Source: Advenella sp048381675 (GTDB lineage Bacteria; Pseudomonadota; Gammaproteobacteria; Burkholderiales; Burkholderiaceae_B). From it: a stretch of 64,000 nucleotides of DNA. Numbering within the stretch: the stretch's first letter is position 1; the number at the start of each line of letters is the position of its first letter. The position numbers and the translations under genes are program-made. Under the pieces are notes generated by a model, which worked only from the letters and a program-made list of their open reading frames with translations, was not told where the DNA came from and ran no database searches. Positions 43,165 to 51,186 of the stretch are shown here, piece by piece. The stretch covers positions 1 through 64,000 of the forward strand of contig NZ_JBLWIS010000004.1 in the NCBI RefSeq assembly GCF_048381675.1. The letters run 5' to 3'.

Positions 43165-44514
43165 ATGACCACACAAAGTGAACAGTTGGCCAACTTTGCC
43201 GCCAACCTGAAATTCAACGATATCCCTGCTTCTGTCATTGCCCGCTGCGAAGACTTGCTGCTGGATACCCTTGGCTCCATTCTGGCCGGCTCTACCGCCC
43301 GCCCGGTAAAAACCATTGACGCTTTTGCCAAACTGCAAGGCCCCGCCACCGGCAAATGCCAGGTACTGGGCAATCTACGCAATACTACGGCCCTGTTTGC
43401 TTCTATGGTCAATGCAGCTGCAGCCCATATGGTTGAACAGGATGACGTACATAACGGTTCAGTGTTTCACCCTGCTGCGGTTGTGTTCCCCCCAGCCCTG
43501 GCAGTAGCACAGGAAATCGGTGCATCCGGCAAAGAACTGCTGACTGCCTGCGTGGCCGGTTATGAAGTCGGTATTCGCGTTGGTGAATTCCTGGGCCGCT
43601 CTCACTACAAGATTTTCCACACCACCGGCACGGCAGGCACCATTGCCGCTGCCGTCACCGTAGGCCGCTTGCTGAAACTGAATCCTGAACAAATGCTGGA
43701 TGCCATTGGTTCAGCTGGCACCCAGGCTGCCGGTTTGTGGGAGTTCCTGCGCACCGCTGCCGACTCCAAACAACTGCATACCGCCAAGGCAGCCGCCAAT
43801 GGCCTGATTGCAGCCTACCTGGCCAAAGACGGTTTTACCGGTGCCAAACAGATTCTGGAAGGCGCCCAGGGCATGGGTGCCGGCATGTCTACCGATGCCG
43901 ATCCGCGCAAGCTGGTTGACGGCTTGGGCACCCGCTGGGCCTTGCCCGAAACCTCTTTCAAATACCATGCATCGTGCCGCCATACCCATCCAGCCGCTGA
44001 TGCACTGCAAGTGGTAATGAAAGAAAACAATCTGTCTGCCAGCGATATTGCCAGTGTGGTCACCCATGTACACCAGGGTGCTATCGATGTATTGGGTGCC
44101 GTGGTCAAACCTGAAACGGTTCACCAGTCCAAATTCTCCATGGGTACCGTACTGGCCCTGATTGCCATCCAGAACTTTGCCGGCCTGGCTGAGTTTGACG
44201 CAGCACTGCATGATGAGCAAGTCGCCACTTTCCGCGAAAAAGTAAGCATGGCACTGGACGAAGAAGTGGATACCGCTTACCCCAACCGCTGGATCGGCAA
44301 AGTAACCGTCACCACCACTGATGGCCGAGTATTCAATGGCCGCGTTGACGAACCCAAAGGTGACCCGGGCAACACCCTGAGCCGCCCTGAAATCGAAGAC
44401 AAGGTCATGCGCCTGGGCCAATACGAAAACGCCGCACCCGTCGAGACCATCAAACACCTGATTGATTATGTGTGGAACCTGCAAGACAAGGATGTGATTG
44501 AAGCGCTGGTTTAA
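43165..44514 (+). CDS. MmgE/PrpD family protein (2-methylcitrate dehydratase / cis-aconitate decarboxylase type)
   Basis: A 449-residue MmgE/PrpD protein: LLLDTLGSILAGSTARPVKT, NAAAAHMVEQDDVHNGSVFHPAAVV, GYEVGIRVGEFLGRSHYKIFHTTGTAGT, FKYHASCRHTHPAADAL. The His and Asp residues in HMVEQDD and YHASCRHTHPA are in the family's active-site places. The family includes 2-methylcitrate dehydratase and cis-aconitate decarboxylase, the enzyme that forms itaconate. Start choice: a TTG at 43147 is in frame, but the ATG at 43165 begins the normal MTTQSEQLANF; neither has a clear ribosome site. It is followed by a strong terminator. Confidence 0.85.
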   Translation: MTTQSEQLANFAANLKFNDIPASVIARCEDLLLDTLGSILAGSTARPVKTIDAFAKLQGPATGKCQVLGNLRNTTALFASMVNAAAAHMVEQDDVHNGSVFHPAAVVFPPALAVAQEIGASGKELLTACVAGYEVGIRVGEFLGRSHYKIFHTTGTAGTIAAAVTVGRLLKLNPEQMLDAIGSAGTQAAGLWEFLRTAADSKQLHTAKAAANGLIAAYLAKDGFTGAKQILEGAQGMGAGMSTDADPRKLVDGLGTRWALPETSFKYHASCRHTHPAADALQVVMKENNLSASDIASVVTHVHQGAIDVLGAVVKPETVHQSKFSMGTVLALIAIQNFAGLAEFDAALHDEQVATFREKVSMALDEEVDTAYPNRWIGKVTVTTTDGRVFNGRVDEPKGDPGNTLSRPEIEDKVMRLGQYENAAPVETIKHLIDYVWNLQDKDVIEALV

Positions 44515-44818
44515 GGCTTGCTAAAAATGTGAATTTGAACGATCTCTAGTGGAGTAGACTTTGTCCCTGCGTAACAGCAGGGATTTTTTTTACACATGAT
44601 ATCTTGTATCCATATATTATTTTTATATAATATTTATTTATATAACATAAGCGTTTATCTACTGTAATATCTATAGCATTGCCCGCTCCCACGCGGGAAC
44701 GCATATCGTAAGCATGTAGTCATCGTTATATGCAAACCCAGCCTGTACCAGGTTCAGTCGCTGACAGGCCCTACCAGAATCAATACTTATCATCCTGTTA
44801 ACTTACAAAGGATTCAAC
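44515..44818 (+). promoter_or_regulatory. Intergenic region with terminator and possible structured leader of the peroxiredoxin gene
   Basis: The first 80 bases hold the PrpD terminator. An AT-rich stretch (44590-44680, many TATAAT-like words) probably holds the promoter. The next 120 bases are GC-richer with short complementary segments (CCCGC/GCGGG at 44693-44708, CCTG-TA-CCAGG near 44751) and may fold. No known riboswitch recognised. Confidence 0.45.
44564..44591 (+). terminator. Terminator after MmgE/PrpD gene
   Basis: A 7-bp perfect stem TCCCTGC / GCAGGGA (44564-44570, 44577-44583) with a 6-base loop and eight T residues. Confidence 0.9.
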
Positions 44819-45475
44819 ATGTCACTTCGTATCAATGATATTGCACCCAACTTCACCGCCAACACGACAGCTGGCGAATTGACTTTCCACGACTGGATTG
44901 GTGACAGCTACGCCATTATATTTTCACACCCCAAAGACTTTACCCCTGTTTGCACCACCGAATTCGGTGCAGTCGCCCGTTTGGCCGGTGAATTTACCAA
45001 ACGCAACACCAAGGTAATCGGCGTTTCTGTTGATAACGTTGATGAGCACCAGAAATGGAAACGTGATATTGAAGCATTTTGCGGTTCACCTGCTGATTTC
45101 CCCATTATTGACGACACTTCCCTGCAAGTAGCCAAACTGTACAATATGCTGCCCGCCGATGCCTACCTGCCCGATGGCCGTACCCCCGCACATAGCGCCA
45201 CGGTTCGTACCGTTTTCATTATTGGTCCAGACAAAAAAATCCGCCTGACCCTGTCTTACCCCATGTCTGTCGGCCGTAACTTTGCCGAGATTTTGCGTGC
45301 ACTGGATGCCATCCAGGCCACCGACGGCGTACCTTTGGCTACACCGGCCGACTGGCAGCCTGGCCAGGACGTGATTGTGGCCTTAAGCCTGAATAACGAG
45401 CAGGCCAAAGAAAAATTTGGCGAGATTGATGTCAAACTGCCTTATTTGCGTTTTGCCAAGGCACCCGCCAAATAA
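44819..45475 (+). CDS. 1-Cys type peroxiredoxin (Prx6 group)
   Basis: A 218-residue AhpC/TSA-fold protein. Peroxidatic Cys45 is in DFTPVCTTEF; the catalytic Arg is in SATVRTVFIIGPDK. The long C-terminal arm (about residues 165-218, ending VKLPYLRFAKAP) marks the Prx6-like 1-Cys group. It reduces hydrogen peroxide and organic hydroperoxides in the cytoplasm. The ATG follows AAAGGATT. Monocistronic, between two terminators. Confidence 0.93.
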   Translation: MSLRINDIAPNFTANTTAGELTFHDWIGDSYAIIFSHPKDFTPVCTTEFGAVARLAGEFTKRNTKVIGVSVDNVDEHQKWKRDIEAFCGSPADFPIIDDTSLQVAKLYNMLPADAYLPDGRTPAHSATVRTVFIIGPDKKIRLTLSYPMSVGRNFAEILRALDAIQATDGVPLATPADWQPGQDVIVALSLNNEQAKEKFGEIDVKLPYLRFAKAPAK

Positions 45476-45496
45476 TTGTTTGCTGTTATTGCTTTG

Positions 45497-45521
45497 AACA
45501 GGCTTGATCATCAAGCCTGTT
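45497..45521 (+). other. Perfect 11-bp hairpin after the peroxiredoxin gene
   Basis: AACAGGCTTGA / TCAAGCCTGTT with a 3-base loop, 21 bases after the stop and without a T-run. Together with the terminator 17 bases further on it makes a double-hairpin 3' end that could protect the message. Confidence 0.6.
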
Positions 45522-45537
45522 GATGGGACATTAACAG

Positions 45538-45570
45538 AAGACTGAACCTTTTTAGGCTTCAGTCTTTTTT
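45538..45570 (+). terminator. Terminator of the peroxiredoxin gene
   Basis: AAGACTGAA / TTCAGTCTT with a nested CCT/AGG pair, ending in six T residues. Confidence 0.82.
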
Positions 45571-45653
45571 GATTTTCTCCTAGCGTAACTGTACCTCAAT
45601 GATTCCAGCAATTTGCCATCCTGCCTGATGGCAGGCTTATATAAAATAAGGCA

Positions 45654-46121
45654 ATGCTCTTTCTTACCCTTAAGGAAAAAACATTGATTAAATCCGTCAT
45701 ACAAGAAGAAACCACCGGCTGCGGCATTGCCTCTGTTGCCAATATTTTGGGTAAAACCTATGCTGAAATGAAAGCGATTGCCGATGCCATGGGCATTTCT
45801 GCCAGTGACAAGGCCTTATGGTCAGATACGCAATATGTTCGACGCATGCTGTCCAGTGCGGGCGTTAACACCTCATCGAATGAAATTCCGTTTGAATCAT
45901 GGGACACCTTGCCTGAACTGGCCTTGCTGGCCATCAAACACCACCAGGAAGAAGGAAAAAATTTCTGGCACTGGGTGGTATTCAAGCGGATAGACGGCCA
46001 GGATTTTGTATTGGACTCAGCCAGCTACCTGTCTTCCAATATTCGCCAGGATTTTGAAGCCATGCAGCCTGAATGGTTTATTGAGGTCAAGACAAACTGC
46101 GCCATAATGGCGCCATATTAA
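45654..46121 (+). CDS. Small stand-alone C39-like peptidase-domain protein
   Basis: 155 residues from the ATG at 45654. A TTG at 45684 (145 residues) has a better ribosome site, TAAGGA 8 bases upstream, and may be the true start. The motif EETTGCGIASVANILGKTY carries a candidate catalytic Cys; HWVVFKRIDGQDFVLDSA carries the following His and Asp, as in the C39 (bacteriocin leader) peptidase fold. There is no membrane segment, ABC domain, signal peptide or bacteriocin-like peptide nearby, so it is not a classical exporter peptidase. Function unknown. Confidence 0.7.
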   Translation: MLFLTLKEKTLIKSVIQEETTGCGIASVANILGKTYAEMKAIADAMGISASDKALWSDTQYVRRMLSSAGVNTSSNEIPFESWDTLPELALLAIKHHQEEGKNFWHWVVFKRIDGQDFVLDSASYLSSNIRQDFEAMQPEWFIEVKTNCAIMAPY

Positions 46122-46212
46122 ACTCGGAACAGTGCCACAATACCATGCCATTCTCAATAATATGTCATGGGCATCAAGCCATCTGGAAGACGCTTCATGG
46201 ACATTAAAAATG

Positions 46213-46243
46213 AACCGAGCCCGTTTTGCGGGCTCGGTTTTTT
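46213..46243 (+). terminator. Terminator between converging C39-like and tauC-like genes
   Basis: A 10-bp perfect stem ACCGAGCCCG / CGGGCTCGGT (46214-46223, 46229-46238), TTTTTT follows on plus. The minus strand also reads T-rich, so it may serve both. Confidence 0.88.
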
Positions 46244-46287
46244 CATGTATGAAACTCCACCTGAATATTATTTCAAAGCCCCACTAC

Positions 46288-47202
46288 TTAATGCTGAATC
46301 CCCCAGCGCCGGATGGTGACCCGCTCTAATGTTTTAAAAACCAGCCCTTCCACCAGCAGGCCCAGAATAATCACCATCGCCAAACCAGCAAATACCTTGT
46401 CGGTATTCAGCTCATTACGATTCTGGAAAATATACCAGCCCAAACCACCCTCGCCCGAAGACGCGCCAAACACCAGTTCAGCCGCAATCAGGGTGCGCCA
46501 GGCAAAGGCCCAACCCACTTTCAGGCCCGACAAAATGGAAGGCAAGGCAGCAGGGATCAAAATATGCACGACGTAACCAATGCCACTTAGGCCATAATTG
46601 CGCCCGGCCATGCGCAAGGTGGCCGGCACCCCCTGAAAACCCGAGAACGTATTCAGGGCCAGTGGCCATAGCACGGAATGTACCAGCACAAAAATCAGGC
46701 TGCCCTCACCGAGGCCAAACCACATCAAGGCTAGGGGCAGCAAGGCAATCGCTGGCAAAGGGTTGAACATGGCCGTAAAGGTGGACAGAATATCGCGCCC
46801 CAGCTGAGTTGAAACCGCTACAGTGGTTAGCACAAAGGCCATCACAATCCCCAGGGCATAACCCTGCATCAGCACCCCTAGCGAGACGCTAACGCGCTCA
46901 AGCAATTCCCCATTGCCAATTCCCGCCACAAAAGCATCAAACGTTTGCAAAAACGTCGGTAACAGCAAATCATTATCGGTGACACGGGCAGCCACTTCCC
47001 AAACCAGCGCAAGCACCAGAAGAATACATGTTTTACGGATGCCATCAATGCGCCATAGCCTGTGTGCCAAAGACAGCTTTTTCTCCAGCGCAATGTTACT
47101 GTCTGCCTCATGATTAAAGGGTTTGAGATCAATTTCATATTCGGGACGAACAGGAGGTTCACCCGGAATAACGCCACTGGCTGCATGGGATAAGGTACTC
47201 AT
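46288..47202 (-). CDS. ABC transporter permease, taurine/sulfonate (TauC/SsuC) family
   Basis: A 304-residue permease with a 60-residue polar N-terminus, about six helices, and the EAA-type loop AGRNYGLSGIGYVVHILIPAALPSI then WAFAWRTLIAAELVFGASSGEGGLGW. Upstream in-frame sequence (to 47376) is coding sequence of the ATPase in another frame, so the ATG at 47202, 4 bases after the ATPase stop, is the start. Last gene of a TauD-receptor-ATPase-permease operon. Confidence 0.87.
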   Translation of the reverse strand: MSTLSHAASGVIPGEPPVRPEYEIDLKPFNHEADSNIALEKKLSLAHRLWRIDGIRKTCILLVLALVWEVAARVTDNDLLLPTFLQTFDAFVAGIGNGELLERVSVSLGVLMQGYALGIVMAFVLTTVAVSTQLGRDILSTFTAMFNPLPAIALLPLALMWFGLGEGSLIFVLVHSVLWPLALNTFSGFQGVPATLRMAGRNYGLSGIGYVVHILIPAALPSILSGLKVGWAFAWRTLIAAELVFGASSGEGGLGWYIFQNRNELNTDKVFAGLAMVIILGLLVEGLVFKTLERVTIRRWGIQH

Positions 47203-47206
47203 AAAA

Positions 47207-48085
47207 CTATGCCTGTTCGTTGAATAATAAATGATGGATACGCTGGGCAGTTGCCTGGAATTCAGGACTGCCCGCACAATCCAGGGAAAACTGATGGCTG
47301 TTGACTTCCGCCTTGACCCTGCCTGGATGCGGTGACAGCAACAGGATACGGTTACCCAACACCAGGGCTTCCTCAATGGAATGCGTCACAAACATCAGGG
47401 TAAATTTGGTGTCTTCCCACAAGGAAAGCAATTCTTCCTGCATTTTGCGACGGGTTAAGGCATCCAGAGCGGCAAAAGGCTCATCCATTAACAGGATTTT
47501 GGGTTCCATGGCCATCGCGCGGGCAATGGCAACCCGCTGCTTCATGCCACCCGACAAGGTATGCGGATAAGCATTAAAAAAACGGCTTAACCCTACCTTA
47601 TGCAAATAGTGTTCAGCCCGCTCGGCCGCTTCTTTTTTTCCCAGGGTCCGGGATGCCAGCAAAGCAAACATCACATTCTGTTTGACCGTTTTCCACGGTG
47701 CCAGCTGGTCAAATTCCTGAAACACCACCACCCGGTCAGGGCCTGCCTTGCGAACCACCTGACCGTCCAGCTCGATTGAACCTGAACGGGGTGGCAAAAA
47801 ACCGGCGACCGATTTCAACAAACTGGATTTTCCGCAGCCTGAGGGACCCAGCAAGATGAAACGGTCAGAACCATATACATTGAAACTCACATCATGAGTG
47901 GCTCGCACAATGCTTTTGTCGGTTGCATATTCAAGATGAACATTCTTGACGGCCAGCAAGGGATCTGCCGTAGTCAAAGACGGTATTTTCGGGCTCACCT
48001 CAAAACCGCCAGCCACTGCTGCCAATGAGCCGTTATCCACAAAATCCGTTCGTGCCTGAAAGGGCAAGGTAAGACCGTGACTCAT
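47207..48085 (-). CDS. ABC transporter ATP-binding protein, taurine/sulfonate (TauB/SsuB) family
   Basis: A 292-residue ATPase: Walker A LGPSGCGKSS, Q-loop VFQEFDQLAPWKTV, signature LSGGMKQRVAIARAM, Walker B ILLMDEPFAALD and switch MFVTHSIEEAL. About 35 extra residues precede the ATPase core. It powers the permease of the next gene. Confidence 0.9.
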   Translation of the reverse strand: MSHGLTLPFQARTDFVDNGSLAAVAGGFEVSPKIPSLTTADPLLAVKNVHLEYATDKSIVRATHDVSFNVYGSDRFILLGPSGCGKSSLLKSVAGFLPPRSGSIELDGQVVRKAGPDRVVVFQEFDQLAPWKTVKQNVMFALLASRTLGKKEAAERAEHYLHKVGLSRFFNAYPHTLSGGMKQRVAIARAMAMEPKILLMDEPFAALDALTRRKMQEELLSLWEDTKFTLMFVTHSIEEALVLGNRILLLSPHPGRVKAEVNSHQFSLDCAGSPEFQATAQRIHHLLFNEQA

Positions 48086-48090
48086 TTTGC

Positions 48091-49107
48091 TCAGCTCCCC
48101 GAAGCGTTGTGTGCATCGTCAAAGAAATAATCCTGGGCCGAGGCGGGCTTGTTCTTGATGGCACCAACACGATGCATGAAATCAGCCAGGGTAAACGTAT
48201 TTTGTGGCGTCAGCTTGACGTCAATCTGGGGACTTTTGATAATTGCCAGCAACTGATCACGGTCTATATTACTTTTATTGACCCGCAGATACGCATCTGC
48301 CGCACCTTCAGGATTGTTTTTAATATACCGGGCGGCCTCATCGAGCGCAGCAATAAAGGCCTGATAGGTTTTGGGGTTTTCCGCACGGTATTTTTCAGTG
48401 GCATACAGAACCGTGGCCGTAGAGGGCCCACCCAAAACATCATACGCTTCCAGCACCACATGGGCATTGGGATTACCGGCCAGCTCCTGATCCTGGAAAG
48501 GCGGTGTCGCAAAATGCGCATTGATTTCCGTACCCTCTTTCAGAATGGCGGCGGTTGCCTCGGGATGCGGAACAGTGACCGACAGCTTGTCCAGCTTTTT
48601 ATAGTTTTCCTCACCCCACTGCTTGGCAGAAGCCAGCTGCAAAATGCGTGACTGTACCGAGACACCGGCATTGGGCAAGGCAATACGGTCTTTTTCGGTG
48701 AAGTCGGCAATCGTTTTCACATTGGGATTGGTGCTAATCAGCTTATAGGGATAATTGCCCAAAGAAGCCACACCACGCACATTATGCTTGCCTTTGGTTT
48801 TATCCCAAATGGTTAACAAAGGGGCCACACCGGCACCGGCAATATCAATCGAATTCGACAACAAGGCATCATTAATGGCGGCACCACCCGACAACTTGAC
48901 CCATTCCGGCTTGATCTCCAGCCCCTGCTCCTTGCCATGCTTTTCAATCAGCTTCTGGTCCTGTGCCACATGCAAAAGCAGGTAAACAATACCGTGCTGC
49001 TCGGCAATGCGAATCTGGCCTTCGGCATGAGCCGGGGCAAAAGACGTGGCGCTTAACAACGTTACCAGTGAAGCCAACAACCGTTTTTTTGAATTTTTAA
49101 AAAACAT
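48091..49107 (-). CDS. ABC transporter substrate-binding protein, sulfonate/taurine type
   Basis: A 338-residue exported receptor. Signal peptide (ASLVTLLSATSFAPAHAEG), then IRIAEQHGIVYLLLHVAQD, KLSGGAAINDALLSNSIDIAGAG and HPEATAAILKEGTEINAHF. This is the SsuA/TauA/NrtA-like group that binds sulfonates, taurine or similar. The C-terminal helix pair (TLADFMHRVGAI) is typical. It follows the dioxygenase gene by 43 bases. Ligand is inferred from the TauD-like neighbour. Confidence 0.85.
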   Translation of the reverse strand: MFFKNSKKRLLASLVTLLSATSFAPAHAEGQIRIAEQHGIVYLLLHVAQDQKLIEKHGKEQGLEIKPEWVKLSGGAAINDALLSNSIDIAGAGVAPLLTIWDKTKGKHNVRGVASLGNYPYKLISTNPNVKTIADFTEKDRIALPNAGVSVQSRILQLASAKQWGEENYKKLDKLSVTVPHPEATAAILKEGTEINAHFATPPFQDQELAGNPNAHVVLEAYDVLGGPSTATVLYATEKYRAENPKTYQAFIAALDEAARYIKNNPEGAADAYLRVNKSNIDRDQLLAIIKSPQIDVKLTPQNTFTLADFMHRVGAIKNKPASAQDYFFDDAHNASGS

Positions 49108-49150
49108 ATTCCCATCCTTAAATTTTAATATTGAATTATTATTTCTTCAT

Positions 49151-50056
49151 TCAGGCGGCTACTGGCCGGGTCCCTTCAACCGTGGTGCGGTACAGTTTTC
49201 GTGGTAAGTGGTCAGGGGTGCCCGCTGCCAGGTGAATCACGGAACGGTTATCCCAGAATACCAGATCGTTATCCTGCCATTGATGGATATAAACATTCTC
49301 GGGCTTGACGCTATGCGCAAACAACTGCGCCAGCAAGTCATCACTTTCATCCTGTGGCAGACCAATAATGCGTGAGGTGAAGTTTTCATTCACAAAAAGC
49401 GTATTCAAACCTGTCTCAGGATGACGGGTCACCACCGGATGCACGACTGGTTTAACTTCTTCAAGCTGTGCTTGCGTAAGATTGGGCCGCCATGGCGAGC
49501 GGGCCTGCAACTCGGCATATTTCTTAATATAAGTGTGCTCAGCCTGTTTGCCTTCAATGGCTTTTTTCAAATGCAGCGGTAAAGTCTGCCAGGCCAAATG
49601 CATATCCGCAAAATGCGTATCGCCCCCTTCAGCAGGTAATTGACGCGCATACAACAATGAGCCCAGGCTGGGAATTTCCTTGTACGATAAATCCGAGTGC
49701 CAGAACGCCCCGGCATCACCCAGACCAATCGGCTTGTCATTTTCTTTTATATTTGAAATAGTTAAGACTTCAGGATATCCTGGCAACTGGAACTGCTTCA
49801 GAACATGAATTTGCAAAGGACCAAACAAACGGCTGAATTCAATATGCTGCTCTGGCGTAATGTCCTGGTCACGGAAAACCAGTACATGATGCGACAACAA
49901 AGCCTGTTTTATCCGTAAAAAATCATTTTCATTCAATACCCTGCCAAGATCAATATTTACAATTTCAGCCCCCAGGACAGGCAATGAATTTATCTTGAAT
50001 GATTGTTCGGTTGTAAAATTGGTCAGGTCGTGAATGGTTTGTAAAGAAGCTGCCAT
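49151..50056 (-). CDS. TauD/TfdA family Fe(II)/2-oxoglutarate dioxygenase
   Basis: A 301-residue TauD-like oxygenase. Iron ligands: His and Asp in FWHSDLSYKE, distal His in RSVIHLAAG; 2-oxoglutarate Arg in RKLYRTTVEG. It hydroxylates the carbon next to the sulfonate so that sulfite is released; relatives act on taurine, alkylsulfates, herbicides or other acids. First gene of an operon with a sulfonate-type importer, so sulfur supply is the likely role. The 150-base AT-rich region upstream (50057-50207) probably holds the promoter. Confidence 0.88.
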   Translation of the reverse strand: MAASLQTIHDLTNFTTEQSFKINSLPVLGAEIVNIDLGRVLNENDFLRIKQALLSHHVLVFRDQDITPEQHIEFSRLFGPLQIHVLKQFQLPGYPEVLTISNIKENDKPIGLGDAGAFWHSDLSYKEIPSLGSLLYARQLPAEGGDTHFADMHLAWQTLPLHLKKAIEGKQAEHTYIKKYAELQARSPWRPNLTQAQLEEVKPVVHPVVTRHPETGLNTLFVNENFTSRIIGLPQDESDDLLAQLFAHSVKPENVYIHQWQDNDLVFWDNRSVIHLAAGTPDHLPRKLYRTTVEGTRPVAA

Positions 50057-50207
50057 GATAAAAACCCATATTTATTAAGATATGTTTACAACTATAAATA
50101 AGGTTTAATGGCAGACAAAATACAAGAAAGTCATTTAGATATTTTGGTATTAGCTTATGTTTTACGGTAATTAAATAATTATTTTTATTTAATATATCAA
50201 ACTTAAA

Positions 50208-50873
50208 TTATTTAGGGCAGTTACCCGCCTTCCGAAAACCGGCTGCCAGGGCTTGCTTCTCGGTTTTAAAAGACTGCACATTCTTTGGACTCATTGCGGC
50301 ATAACCCGGGCAATTGGATAAATGGTAAACCTTGGAATTTTTGTTGCCACGCACTTCACCACTCACCACTTTACTACCCGATTGCGTAGCTGGCTGAGCC
50401 GTGGTCTGCCCCTTGCGCCAAAGCCATGGAGCAACCGGATTGGCGTCCGCCCACAAGCCCTTGCGGGCTTTTTTTGCCTGGCTTTGCAAGTTATACAGGC
50501 TTTTATCCTTGGCATAACTGTCATACACCCAGGCCATGCCACGGCGCACCTGTTCGGCGTTGGCGTCCAGGCCATTACAGACCACCCGGCCCACGACCCG
50601 TCCATAACGGTCGATATCCTGCACCTGTACCACGGCGTTCTTGCCACCGCAAAGCTGGGTTAATGACTCCTTCGAGCGCTGTCCGAAAGCCTGTTTGCTT
50701 TCCGGTGCATCAATCTCCCCCAGGCGGATACGCTTTTGGGTTTTATCATTTTGAAGAAGGGTTAAGGTATCACCATCGGCAATATTCACCACCTTGCCTT
50801 TCAGTTGTGCGGCCTGCACCTGCCCAAACAATGCATTCAATACCAGCACGAATACAGTCAAACTTTTTTTCAT
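50208..50873 (-). CDS. Secreted thermonuclease (SNase) family protein with C-terminal Ada-like extension
   Basis: A 221-residue protein: signal peptide (residues 1-21, VFVLVLNALFGQVQA), SNase fold at about 24-150 with VVNIADGDTLTLL, RIRLGEIDAPESKQAFGQRS and DRYGRVVGRVVCNG (the Arg and Glu of the staphylococcal nuclease active site are present), then a linker and a 50-residue tail with GNKNSKVYHLSNCPGYAAM and NCPK, a Cys-containing module like that in Ada and some secreted nucleases. Probably a calcium-dependent periplasmic or secreted nuclease. Confidence 0.88.
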   Translation of the reverse strand: MKKSLTVFVLVLNALFGQVQAAQLKGKVVNIADGDTLTLLQNDKTQKRIRLGEIDAPESKQAFGQRSKESLTQLCGGKNAVVQVQDIDRYGRVVGRVVCNGLDANAEQVRRGMAWVYDSYAKDKSLYNLQSQAKKARKGLWADANPVAPWLWRKGQTTAQPATQSGSKVVSGEVRGNKNSKVYHLSNCPGYAAMSPKNVQSFKTEKQALAAGFRKAGNCPK

Positions 50874-50947
50874 CTTGATTACTGCTTATTTTCCAGTCAA
50901 AGGGCTCACGGTTATAACATAAGCAGGCACCAAGCGAAAGTTAATCA

Positions 50948-51181
50948 TTATTCATTTTTTTCCGTTTCCGCTTTTTTCCTGGCTTCCAGCATCGCCAGCA
51001 CGGCACGCTGTTTGCGCATCTGACACAAACGGATTACCTCACGTTTTTGCGGATCAGAATAGGTCTGCCAGTTAAAACGCTCGTCACGGCTGCGAAAGCA
51101 GCCTTTACAGTAACCCTTGGCATTGGCTTCACAAACACCAACGCAAGGGCTGGGAATTTCAAAAAATTCCAGTTGTTCCAT
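50948..51181 (-). CDS. DUF1289 family small Cys-rich protein
   Basis: 77 residues with the family Cys pattern SPCVGVCEANAKGYCKGCFR (four Cys) and DERFNWQTYSDPQKREVI. Widespread in proteobacteria with no firm function; the Cys set could bind zinc or an Fe-S cluster. Starts 5 bases after fumC stops, so co-transcribed with it. Ends in a charged tail. Confidence 0.88.
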   Translation of the reverse strand: MEQLEFFEIPSPCVGVCEANAKGYCKGCFRSRDERFNWQTYSDPQKREVIRLCQMRKQRAVLAMLEARKKAETEKNE

Positions 51182-51186
51182 ATGAA

